5,818 nucleotides of DNA from JAFKKS01 sp039808325 (GTDB taxonomy: Bacteria > Pseudomonadota > Alphaproteobacteria > Rhizobiales > Xanthobacteraceae). Position 1 is the stretch's first letter; every line of letters starts with the position of its first letter. Under the pieces are notes generated by a model. That model did not search any database. It had not been told where the DNA came from and worked only from the letters and a program-made list of their open reading frames with translations. A program made the translations under genes and the position numbers. The DNA is taken from the NCBI GenBank assembly GCA_039808325.1, contig JBDHSU010000185.1, positions 1 through 5,818 of the forward strand, read 5' to 3'. This document shows, piece by piece, positions 1 through 5,818 of the stretch.

Positions 1-102
1 GATCATCGCCGCGAGGAGATCGCCCGCATGCTCGCCGGCGCCGAGATCACCGAGGAGGCCCGCGCCGCCGCCGAGCGCCTCATCCGCGCCGCTGCGGGGT
101 AA
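1..102 (+). CDS. recN: DNA repair protein RecN, C-terminal end (partial)
   Basis: This is the 3' end of a gene that enters from the left and stops with TAA at 100-102; 33 codons are visible. The peptide contains EEIARMLAGAEITEEAR followed by an alanine-rich helix, which matches the conserved tail of RecN just after its ATP-binding core (the E. coli tail has a comparable EEIARMLSG segment). RecN is an SMC-like cytoplasmic ATPase that acts early in recombinational repair of double-strand breaks. The Walker motifs and coiled coil lie outside the window, so the call rests on this tail and on the next gene: recN directly before ligA is, as far as I recall, a familiar order in alphaproteobacteria. 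The stop codon is 3 nt before the ligA ATG, so the two are probably co-transcribed. Confidence 0.85.
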   Translation, partial: DHRREEIARMLAGAEITEEARAAAERLIRAAAG

Positions 103-105
103 GTT

Positions 106-2331
106 ATGGCGCGTGCACGAACAGAGAGCATTCCCGTTGATGACCTGACCGAGGTGCAGGCCGAGGCGGAGCTTGCGCGGCTGGCTGAAGAAATCGCCGC
201 GCACGACGAGCGCTACTATCAAAACGACGCGCCGACCGTGACCGACGCGGAATACGATGCGCTGCGCCGGCGCAACACCGCAATCGAGAAGCGCTTTCCG
301 GCGCTGGTGCGCGAGGATTCGCCGGCCAAGCGCGTCGGCGCCGCGCCGTCCGGAAAATTCAAGAAGGTGCGGCACGCGGTGCCGATGCTCTCGCTCGACA
401 ACGCCTTCAGCGATAGCGACGTGACGGAGTTCGTGGCGCGCATCCGCCGCTTCCTCAAGTTGGACGAGAGTGAGGAGACGCTCTTCACCGCCGAGCCGAA
501 GATCGACGGGCTCTCGCTGTCGCTGCGTTACGAGGACGGCGCGCTGGTGCGCGCGGCGACGCGCGGCGACGGCTTCGAGGGCGAGGACGTGACCGCCAAC
601 GTCAAGACGCTTGAGGACGTGCCGAAGCATCTCAAGGCGAAAAAACATCCGTCGGTCTGCGAGGTGCGCGGCGAGGTCTACATGACCAAGTCGGCGTTCC
701 TGAAACTGAACGAGCGGCAGGCGGCGGCGGGCAAGCCGACATTCGCCAACCCGCGCAATTCCGCCGCTGGTTCGTTGCGCCAGCTCGACCCCGCGATCAC
801 CGCATCGCGGCCGCTCGGCTTCTTCGCTTATGCCTGGGGCGAGATCAAAGACGCGGACATGCCGGCCGATACGCAGTCCGGCATGCTGGAATGGTTCGCG
901 CGGTGCGGCTTCAAGACCAATCCGTTGAGCAAGTCATGCCGCTCGGCGGATGAACTGATCGCGTTCCATCGCGCCACCGAGGAGGAGCGCGCGGGACTCG
1001 ATTACGACATCGACGGCGTCGTCTATAAAGTCGACCGGCTCGATTGGCAGAAGCGCCTCGGCTTCGTGTCGCGCAGCCCGCGCTGGGCGATCGCGCACAA
1101 GTTTGCCGCCGAGCAGGCGCAGACGATCCTGCGCGGCATCGACATCCAGGTGGGCCGCACCGGCGCGCTGACGCCGGTGGCGCGACTCGAACCGGTGACG
1201 GTCGGCGGTGTCGTCGTCGTCAACGCGACCTTGCACAACGAGGACTACATCAAGGGCATCGGCTCCGACGGTATGCCGATCCGTGAGGGGCGCGACCTGC
1301 GCATCGGCGACACCGTGACGATCCAGCGCGCCGGCGACGTCATTCCGCAGATCGTCGATATCGATCTCGCCAAGCGTCCGAAGGGGGCGAAGGAGTATGA
1401 ATTCCCGAAGCTCTGCCCGGTGTGCAAGAGCCACGCGGTGCGCGAGGTCAATCCGAAGACCGGCAACCGCGATTCCGTCACGCGTTGCACCGGCGGGCTC
1501 ATCTGCTCGGCGCAGACGGTCGAGCGGCTGAAGCATTTCGCTTCGCGCAACGCGTTCGATATCGAAGGGTTGGGCGACAAGCAGATCGAACTGTTCCACG
1601 CTGAAGGGCTGATCGATTCCCCGGCAGACATCTTCACGCTGCACAAGAAGCTGGAGCGCGTGCGCAAGGCGGTGTTCAAGCAGCGCGAGGCGCAGGCGCA
1701 AGAACGTGAGCAGCAGTCCGGCAAGAAGCGCGCGAAGGCGTTGTCAGAGGCCGATCGCAACTTCAAGGACGTCGACAATCTTCTCGCCGCGATCGAGGTG
1801 CGGCGCCGCATCGCCTTCGCGCGCTTCATTTACGCGCTCGGCATTCGTCACATCGGCGAGACGAATGCGCGGATCCTGGCGCGCAACTATGGCAACTACG
1901 CCGCGTTCGAGCAGGCGATGATCGCGGCGGCCGATCTGGAGTCCGAGGCGTGGTCGGACTTGCAGGCGATCAACGGGATCGGCGACGTCGTCGCGAAGGC
2001 CGTGGTCGATTTCTTCGCCGAGAGGCACAACCGCGACGCGCTGCATGCGCTGCTCAAGGAAGTGACGATCGAGGAGGAGGAAGCGGTCGACACGTCCGGT
2101 TCGCCGGTTGCGGGGAAAACGGTGGTGTTCACCGGAACGCTCGAGAAGATGACGCGCGAGGAAGCCAAGGCAATGGCGGAGCGGCTGGGCGCCAAGGTCG
2201 CCGGCTCGGTGTCGAAAAAGACGGACTACGTCGTCGCGGGCCCGGGCGCCGGATCGAAGCTTGGAAAGGCCGAAAGCCTCGGCGTCGAGGTGCTCACCGA
2301 AGACGCCTGGCTCACGCTCGTCGGACAATAA
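106..2331 (+). CDS. ligA: NAD+-dependent DNA ligase LigA
   Basis: It seals 3'-OH/5'-phosphate nicks in duplex DNA using NAD+, joining Okazaki fragments and completing repair. All domains are visible in the 741 aa. Domain Ia (about 20-70) has the NMN-binding set Y37, D47, Y50 and D51. The adenylation domain has the nucleophile K132 in KIDG, motif III EVRGEVYM (186-193), motif IV DIDGVVYK (301-308) and the WAIAHKF motif (327-333). An OB fold follows (about 340-430), then a four-cysteine zinc finger (C437, C440, C461, C467), a helix-hairpin-helix domain (about 480-650) and a C-terminal BRCT domain (about 665-741, W735). The protein is longer than the roughly 670 aa of E. coli LigA, mainly because of a short N-terminal extension and a charged insertion near 520-550 that displaces the second hairpin motif. 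The ATG is preceded by GGGG at 96-99, a plausible ribosome binding site inside the recN tail. No catalytic residue is missing. Confidence 0.98.
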   Translation: MARARTESIPVDDLTEVQAEAELARLAEEIAAHDERYYQNDAPTVTDAEYDALRRRNTAIEKRFPALVREDSPAKRVGAAPSGKFKKVRHAVPMLSLDNAFSDSDVTEFVARIRRFLKLDESEETLFTAEPKIDGLSLSLRYEDGALVRAATRGDGFEGEDVTANVKTLEDVPKHLKAKKHPSVCEVRGEVYMTKSAFLKLNERQAAAGKPTFANPRNSAAGSLRQLDPAITASRPLGFFAYAWGEIKDADMPADTQSGMLEWFARCGFKTNPLSKSCRSADELIAFHRATEEERAGLDYDIDGVVYKVDRLDWQKRLGFVSRSPRWAIAHKFAAEQAQTILRGIDIQVGRTGALTPVARLEPVTVGGVVVVNATLHNEDYIKGIGSDGMPIREGRDLRIGDTVTIQRAGDVIPQIVDIDLAKRPKGAKEYEFPKLCPVCKSHAVREVNPKTGNRDSVTRCTGGLICSAQTVERLKHFASRNAFDIEGLGDKQIELFHAEGLIDSPADIFTLHKKLERVRKAVFKQREAQAQEREQQSGKKRAKALSEADRNFKDVDNLLAAIEVRRRIAFARFIYALGIRHIGETNARILARNYGNYAAFEQAMIAAADLESEAWSDLQAINGIGDVVAKAVVDFFAERHNRDALHALLKEVTIEEEEAVDTSGSPVAGKTVVFTGTLEKMTREEAKAMAERLGAKVAGSVSKKTDYVVAGPGAGSKLGKAESLGVEVLTEDAWLTLVGQ

Positions 2332-2350
2332 AATCGGCGCCGGCGCGCCG
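2327..2350 (-). terminator. Probable intrinsic terminator of the minus-strand unit
   Basis: A perfect 6-bp all-GC stem (CGGCGC at 2335-2340, GCGCCG at 2345-2350) closes a 4-nt loop. Read on the minus strand, the stem is followed at once by ATTTTATT (2334 down to 2327), the U-rich tail expected of Rho-independent termination. On the plus strand no T-run follows, so it should act mainly on transcripts coming leftward from the DUF3309 gene, whose stop is about 80 nt upstream. The tail overlaps the ligA stop codon. The stem is short, so efficiency is uncertain. Confidence 0.45.
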
Positions 2351-2385
2351 CTTCAAAGATCGATGCGGATTCATCACCAACGCCG

Positions 2386-2411
2386 AATGCCCGGGCGTAG
2401 ACCCGGGCATT
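2386..2411. repeat. Perfect 10-bp palindrome, REP-like intergenic repeat
   Basis: AATGCCCGGG at 2386-2395 and CCCGGGCATT at 2402-2411 are exact reverse complements around the 6-nt loop CGTAGA. The element sits between the convergent ligA and DUF3309 genes. There is no T-run on either side, so it is not a standard intrinsic terminator, although a hairpin this stable could stabilise 3' ends of mRNA from either side. Short palindromes with a CCCGGGCAT arm are, from memory, common between genes in Bradyrhizobium-like and other alphaproteobacterial genomes, which suggests one copy of a dispersed family. Only one copy is present in this window. Confidence 0.6.
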
Positions 2412-2431
2412 GGTCACGTTTGGCGGTTGAG

Positions 2432-2587
2432 TTATATGCGTCCCATCAGCGCCAGGATGATGACGATGATCAGGATCAAGCCGACGATGCCGCCCGGCCC
2501 GTAGCCCCAGCCGGTGCTATAGCCCCAGCGCGGCAACGCGCCGATCAGAATAAGAATCAGAATGACGATCAGAATCGTTGAAAGCAT
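2432..2587 (-). CDS. DUF3309 family small membrane protein
   Basis: This is a 51-aa protein of unknown function that matches the pattern I know for DUF3309. A first hydrophobic helix (about residues 2-18, almost only I, L and V) is followed by ALPRWGYSTGWGYGPGG, rich in Trp, Tyr and Gly, a second hydrophobic helix (about 33-48) and a final GRI. It probably forms a helical hairpin in the inner membrane. The open frame runs on upstream to 2899, but that part is shadow sequence of the exporter gene. The ATG at 2587 is chosen because GAGGA (2595-2599) lies 7 nt before it, and because the family begins with a short M-L-x-T-I segment. A perfect EcfG-type promoter lies upstream, so it is probably induced in the general stress response. 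The DNA is low in complexity because ATC/ATT/CTG codons repeat. Confidence 0.9.
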   Translation of the reverse strand: MLSTILIVILILILIGALPRWGYSTGWGYGPGGIVGLILIIVIILALMGRI

Positions 2588-2594
2588 GATGCGT

Positions 2595-2599
2595 TCCTC
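2595..2599 (-). promoter_or_regulatory. Ribosome binding site of the DUF3309 gene
   Basis: GAGGA on the minus strand lies 7 nt before the ATG at 2587. It settles the start of this miniprotein against the much longer open frame that begins upstream. It falls inside the predicted leader of about 26 nt that the EcfG-type promoter would produce. Confidence 0.75.
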
Positions 2600-2620
2600 G
2601 CCTGAAATATCCGACGGGAA

Positions 2621-2645
2621 AACGCGCCGCGCCCTGTAAGGTTCC
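2621..2645 (-). promoter_or_regulatory. EcfG (general stress sigma factor) promoter
   Basis: On the minus strand GGAAC (2645 down to 2641) is followed after exactly 16 nt by CGTT (2624 down to 2621). This is the established alphaproteobacterial EcfG consensus, GGAAC-N16/17-CGTT, used by the PhyR-NepR-EcfG general stress pathway. Transcription would be expected to begin about 7-8 nt further on, near 2613, giving a short leader that contains the GAGGA ribosome binding site and ends at the ATG at 2587. The site lies in the 79-nt gap between the exporter stop and the DUF3309 start, the right place and orientation. Both boxes match fully; activity has not been shown. Confidence 0.75.
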
Positions 2646-2666
2646 GTCCTCAAATACCGCTGAGGG

Positions 2667-3884
2667 TTAGCGGCTGCGAAGCAGGCCGAAATAACAAACC
2701 GTGCAGACGACGGCGAAGCCGGCGATGATGATCGCCATCGGCATCGCCGTGTGCGCCGGTTCGAGAAAATGGATAACGGCTTGCGCGGCGCCGGCGCCGA
2801 CCGCCATCTGCAGCGAACCGGTGATGCCGGCCGCCGTTCCCGCCGCCTGCGGGCGCACGCTGATCGCGCCGGCGATGCTGTTCGGCAGCAGCATCCCATT
2901 GGCGAACGCGGTGATGAACTGCGGCAAGAAGATCGTGATCGGTCCGGCGTCGGGAAAGAAACCGACGAGGATAAGAATGCTGGCGGCGCCGACCGCGCCG
3001 ATCGCGACGCCCCACGTCACCATGAGGTCGACGCCGAGGCGCGGCGACCAGCGCGCCGACATGTAGTTGCCGACCATATAGCCGGCCGCGCCTGTCGCGA
3101 ACCAGATGCCGAGTTCGACCGACGAGCGCCCCATCAATGTGATGACGACGTGCGGCGCGCCGCCGAGAAACGCGAAGAACAGCGCCGAGCCGGTGGCGCA
3201 GCAGAGCGTGTAGCCGGCGAAGCGCTTGCTGGTCAGCAAGAGCCGCAATTCCTGGATGAAGCGGCGGACGCCCCCGACGCCGCCGCGCGTCTTGATCGTC
3301 TCCGGCAGCGCGAGGACGATGGCCGCGAGCACGCAGGTCGCGAAGAGGCCGATACAGGCGAAGATCGCCTCCCAGCCGAGCGTCGATTGCAGGACGCCGC
3401 CGAGCCACGGCACGACCATCGGCACGACCATGATCACCATCGTCACCCAGCCGATCATCGAAGCGGCCTGGTCGCGCTGGTAGAGATCGCGGATGATGGC
3501 GCGGCCGATGACGATCCCGGCGGATGCGCCGAACGCCTGCAGGCCGCGCGCCACGACAAGCGAGGAAATCGTCGTCGCCAGCATGGCGCCGAAGCTGGTC
3601 ACGACGGCGAGGATGAAGCCGCCGATGAGCACCGGCCGCCGGCCGAAGCGATCGGACAGCGGGCCGAGCGCGAGCTGCGCCGCCGCCATGCAGATCAGAT
3701 AGAACGAAAGGATCAACTGCACCGACGCGAAATCGGTGCGCAGCGCCGCCGCGATGCCGGGAAGCGCCGGCATCACGATGTTGAGCGACAGCGGGCCGAT
3801 GGCGCTGATCGCGATCAGAAGCAGAAACAGACGAAGCGGCGGCTTTGTCTCCGGCGGCAACGCGGCCGCCTCGGAGTCCGGCAT
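2667..3884 (-). CDS. Bcr/CflA family MFS drug-resistance exporter
   Basis: This is a 12-helix inner-membrane transporter of the major facilitator superfamily, 405 aa from the chosen ATG. Motif A in the loop after helix 2 is GPLSDRFGRRPVL (74-86), with D78, R79, G81, R82 and R83. Helix 5 carries VPMVVPWLGGVL, corresponding to the proline- and glycine-rich segment typical of the Bcr/CflA proton-driven exporters. Approximate helices are 17-40, 53-74, 85-104, 107-130, 143-164, 171-193, 222-244, 255-275, 285-309, 315-337, 348-373 and 380-402. Members export bicyclomycin, chloramphenicol or other small molecules; E. coli Bcr has also been linked to peptide and cysteine export, so the substrate here is open. 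The start is uncertain: ATG at 3884 has no clear ribosome binding site, while an in-frame GTG at 3905 (412 aa) is nearer the aminopeptidase stop and has a weak GAG 9 nt upstream. Longer starts into the aminopeptidase gene look non-coding. Confidence 0.93.
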   Translation of the reverse strand: MPDSEAAALPPETKPPLRLFLLLIAISAIGPLSLNIVMPALPGIAAALRTDFASVQLILSFYLICMAAAQLALGPLSDRFGRRPVLIGGFILAVVTSFGAMLATTISSLVVARGLQAFGASAGIVIGRAIIRDLYQRDQAASMIGWVTMVIMVVPMVVPWLGGVLQSTLGWEAIFACIGLFATCVLAAIVLALPETIKTRGGVGGVRRFIQELRLLLTSKRFAGYTLCCATGSALFFAFLGGAPHVVITLMGRSSVELGIWFATGAAGYMVGNYMSARWSPRLGVDLMVTWGVAIGAVGAASILILVGFFPDAGPITIFLPQFITAFANGMLLPNSIAGAISVRPQAAGTAAGITGSLQMAVGAGAAQAVIHFLEPAHTAMPMAIIIAGFAVVCTVCYFGLLRSR

Positions 3885-3921
3885 GTCGGGCGCGGCGCGG
3901 TTCACGTCCGGTAGCTCATGA

Positions 3922-5757
3922 TCACGAGGAGCGAAGCGGAGCGGTCGCCCCGTCGAGCCACGTCCGCGTCGCCGTATCGACGCCGTCGCGCACGACGTCC
4001 AAGACCCGGCCGTGATAGGCGTCGAGCCATGCGATCTCATCGGCCGTCATAAGATCAGGTGCGACGAGGCGCCGGTCGATCGGCGCAAAGGATATCGTCT
4101 CGAAGGCATTGAGCGGCTTGTCGGCGCCGGCAATCGCCGGCCCCTCGACGACCAGCACCAGGTTCTCGATGCGGATGCCGTAGGCGCCGGTCTTGTAGTA
4201 GCCGGGCTCGTTCGACAGGATCATGCCGCGCTTGAGCGGGACGAGGTTCGATTTGTGGATCGAGGCGGGTCCCTCATGCACCGACAGATAGCTGCCGATG
4301 CCGTGTCCGGTGCCGTGCTCGTAGTCGAGGCCCACGGACCATAAATTCTGCCGCGCGAAGCCGTCGAGCTGCCCGCCGGCAATGCCGTCGGGAAAGACGG
4401 CGCGGGCGATCGCGATGTGCCCCTTGAGCACGCGCGTGAAGCGTTCGCGCATCTCCTCGCTCGGCGTGCCGATGGCGATGGTGCGCGTGATGTCGGTCGT
4501 GCCGTCGACATATTGCGCGCCCGAATCGAGCAGGAAAAGCTCGCCCGGCTCGAGTTTCCGGTTCGTGGCGTGCGTGACGCGATAATGCACGATCGCGCCG
4601 TTCGGTCCGGCGCCTGCGATGGTCGGGAACGACACGTCCTTGAGCGCGCCGGTCTCGCGCCGGAAGGATTCGAGCGCCGCGACGCACTCGATCTCGGTGA
4701 GCTTTCCTTGCGGCGCTTCGCGGTCGAGCCAGGCGAGAAAGCGCGCCATCGCGATCGCGTCGCGCGCCTGCGCCGCGCGTGCGCCGGCGATCTCGGCTGG
4801 GTTTTTTACCGCTTTCATCAGCGCGATCGGATCGGGGCCGCGCGTGACCTTGCCGCCGGATTGCGTGATCGCGCGCGAAAGCGCCTCGACGGCGCTCGCC
4901 TGATCGAGCCGGATCGTTTCGCCGGCTTTCGCGCGCGCCGTGAGGTCGCGCATCAGTGCCGCCGGCTCCTCGATGGCGGCGCTGCCGGCGATCGCGTCCC
5001 GCACCGCGTTAGAGAGCTTGCGCCCGTCGATGTAGAGCGACGGGCGTCCACCCTTCGGTACGATCGCGAAGGCGATGGCGAGCGGCGTATGCGCGACGTC
5101 GGCGCCGCGGATGTTGAGCAGCCACGCGATCGCCGTCGGATTCGAGATCACCAGCGCGTCGGCGCGCGCCTTGGCGATCTCGGCCTGCACGCGCGCGATC
5201 TTCTTGTCGGCTCCCTCTCCGGCATAGCGGATGTCTTGCAGGCTCACCGGGCCGAGCGGCGGCGCCGGCCGGTCGGCCCAGACGGCATCGAGTGGGTTGG
5301 GCTCGGCGGCGACGAGGCTTGCGCCGACATTCGCGCACGCCTTGCTCAGTGCCTCGACGCTACCATGCGTGTGCAGCCACGGGTCGTAGGCGAGTTTCGC
5401 GCCCGCCGGCACGTTGGCTTCGATCCAGGCTTCCGGTGTCGTCTCGCTGATCGGGACGACATCGAACAGGGCCGGATCGCTTTGGTCCCGCGCCTGCAAG
5501 GTGTAGCGTCCGTCGACGAATAGCGCCGCCCGGTCGGCAAGGACCACGGCGTTCCCGGCCGAGCCGGTGAATCCCGTCAGCCAGGCGAGGCGCTCCTCGC
5601 ACGGCGGCAGATACTCATTCTGATTGCTGTCGGTGTGCGGGACGACGAGGCCGTCGAGGCCGCGCCGCTTGAGTTCCGCGCGCAGCGCCGCGAGCCGGGC
5701 TGGAGTCGCCGCCCGGTCGGCCTGCTCATCGAATGTCTGGAATCGCGTTTCGAACAT
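3922..5757 (-). CDS. Xaa-Pro aminopeptidase (aminopeptidase P, M24B)
   Basis: It removes the N-terminal residue from peptides with proline in second position. At 611 aa it has the long three-domain form of eukaryotic cytosolic XPNPEP1 (about 620 aa), not the roughly 440-aa E. coli PepP form. Two creatinase-like N-terminal domains (about 20-150 and 155-310) precede the pita-bread catalytic domain (about 320-540) and a C-terminal M24 extension (about 550-605). The five dinuclear-metal ligands are all present: D411 (LLDSGAQY), D422 (TTDITRT), H485 (HGTGHGIG), E517 (NEPGYY) and E531 (RIEN). The catalytic-site histidines are H391 (IVHYR), H481 and H494 (SVHEGP). There is no signal peptide, so it is probably cytoplasmic. 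The ATG at 5757 has only a weak GAG 7 nt upstream, and the native promoter is not visible because a palindromic repeat fills the leader. The exporter gene follows within 16-37 nt. Confidence 0.95.
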   Translation of the reverse strand: MFETRFQTFDEQADRAATPARLAALRAELKRRGLDGLVVPHTDSNQNEYLPPCEERLAWLTGFTGSAGNAVVLADRAALFVDGRYTLQARDQSDPALFDVVPISETTPEAWIEANVPAGAKLAYDPWLHTHGSVEALSKACANVGASLVAAEPNPLDAVWADRPAPPLGPVSLQDIRYAGEGADKKIARVQAEIAKARADALVISNPTAIAWLLNIRGADVAHTPLAIAFAIVPKGGRPSLYIDGRKLSNAVRDAIAGSAAIEEPAALMRDLTARAKAGETIRLDQASAVEALSRAITQSGGKVTRGPDPIALMKAVKNPAEIAGARAAQARDAIAMARFLAWLDREAPQGKLTEIECVAALESFRRETGALKDVSFPTIAGAGPNGAIVHYRVTHATNRKLEPGELFLLDSGAQYVDGTTDITRTIAIGTPSEEMRERFTRVLKGHIAIARAVFPDGIAGGQLDGFARQNLWSVGLDYEHGTGHGIGSYLSVHEGPASIHKSNLVPLKRGMILSNEPGYYKTGAYGIRIENLVLVVEGPAIAGADKPLNAFETISFAPIDRRLVAPDLMTADEIAWLDAYHGRVLDVVRDGVDTATRTWLDGATAPLRSS

Positions 5758-5769
5758 GCCGGCACTCTA

Positions 5770-5818
5770 GAGCGGGATGAGGAAAAGTGTGCAGCGGTTT
5801 TCCGCCCGCATCCCGCTC
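5770..5818. repeat. Long imperfect palindrome, probable dispersed repeat (may run past the edge)
   Basis: Outer arms GAGCGGGATG (5770-5779) and CATCCCGCTC (5809-5818) pair perfectly over 10 bp. An inner stem GGAAAA (5781-5786) with TTTTCC (5798-5803) adds 6 bp around an 11-nt loop, with an asymmetric bulge of 1 against 5 nt between the stems. The left arm is preceded by CT (5767-5768) and TA context forming CTAG at 5767-5770, so the palindrome may extend beyond the window. From memory, the GGAAAAGTGTG...CGGTTTTCC core is shared by an abundant intergenic repeat in Bradyrhizobium, Rhodopseudomonas and Mesorhizobium whose outer arms often read GAGCATGATC instead. It begins 12 nt before the aminopeptidase start. 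Confidence 0.7.

Noticed and set aside
934..1701. A 255-codon minus-strand open frame inside ligA
   Set aside because: It lies wholly within the catalytic part of ligA, has low-complexity Arg/Leu/Asp composition and no sensible start region.
2386..2411. The perfect palindrome considered as the intrinsic terminator of ligA
   Set aside because: The sequence that follows on the plus strand (GGTCACGTTTGG) has no U-tract, so only a repeat or mRNA-stabilising role is supportable.
2648..2665. Small hairpin CCTCA/TGAGG just after the exporter stop, considered as a terminator
   Set aside because: The stem is only 5 bp with an 8-nt loop and no T-run, and it lies next to the EcfG -35 box. It is probably chance.
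2432..2899. A 155-codon reading of the DUF3309 frame
   Set aside because: The first roughly 100 residues are Arg/Ser/Cys-rich and overlap the exporter gene in another frame. Only the last 51 residues match the family, and they have their own ribosome binding site and promoter.
2751..3914. A 387-codon open frame on the plus strand, antisense to the exporter gene
   Set aside because: Its product is an Arg/Asp/Ala/His-rich string with no domain or hydrophobic core, as expected from the complement of a GC-rich membrane-protein gene. The minus-strand frame has clear MFS motifs.
2667..4040. A longer exporter start at 4040
   Set aside because: It would overlap the aminopeptidase gene by about 119 nt, and the added N-terminus is a Ser/Arg-rich string unlike any MFS N-terminus.
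4417..5523. A 368-codon open frame on the plus strand, antisense to the aminopeptidase
   Set aside because: The composition is dominated by Arg, Ala and Asp and there is no recognisable motif. The opposite strand encodes complete M24 active-site motifs, so this is a shadow.

Overview
This GC-rich window carries parts of two back-to-back transcription units that face each other. The gene content points to an alphaproteobacterium, most likely of the order Hyphomicrobiales (Rhizobiales). The clues are a recN tail immediately followed by ligA, a two-helix DUF3309 miniprotein, a perfect match to the alphaproteobacterial general-stress (EcfG) promoter, and a palindromic repeat at the right edge that resembles dispersed elements of Bradyrhizobium/Rhodopseudomonas-type genomes. 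The taxonomic call rests on recognition, not on a search.

Left half, plus strand (1-2331): the last 33 codons of a gene that matches the RecN C-terminus, then after 3 nt a complete NAD+-dependent DNA ligase (LigA, 741 aa). All catalytic, zinc-binding and BRCT landmarks of LigA are present. Its helix-hairpin-helix domain has one unusual charged insertion where the second hairpin motif normally lies. RecN and LigA are both DNA repair and replication proteins and are probably co-transcribed.

Right half, minus strand (5757 down to 2432): a three-domain Xaa-Pro aminopeptidase of the M24B family (611 aa), closely followed by a Bcr/CflA-type major facilitator exporter (about 405 aa), then a 51-aa DUF3309 membrane miniprotein. 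The peptidase and exporter look like one operon. The miniprotein has its own EcfG-type promoter in the 79-nt gap before it, so it is probably a general-stress gene independent of the two upstream genes.

The 100-nt space between the convergent units (2332-2431) holds no gene. It contains a GC hairpin with a U-rich tail reading leftward, a likely terminator for the minus-strand unit that overlaps the ligA stop codon, and a separate perfect 10-bp palindrome of repeat type. The last 49 nt of the window, just upstream of the aminopeptidase start, form a long imperfect hairpin that is probably a copy of a dispersed palindromic repeat. No tRNA, rRNA, CRISPR array, insertion sequence or phage gene was found. 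Most of the window is ordinary core genome; the most informative signals are the EcfG promoter, the LigA insertion and the edge repeat.
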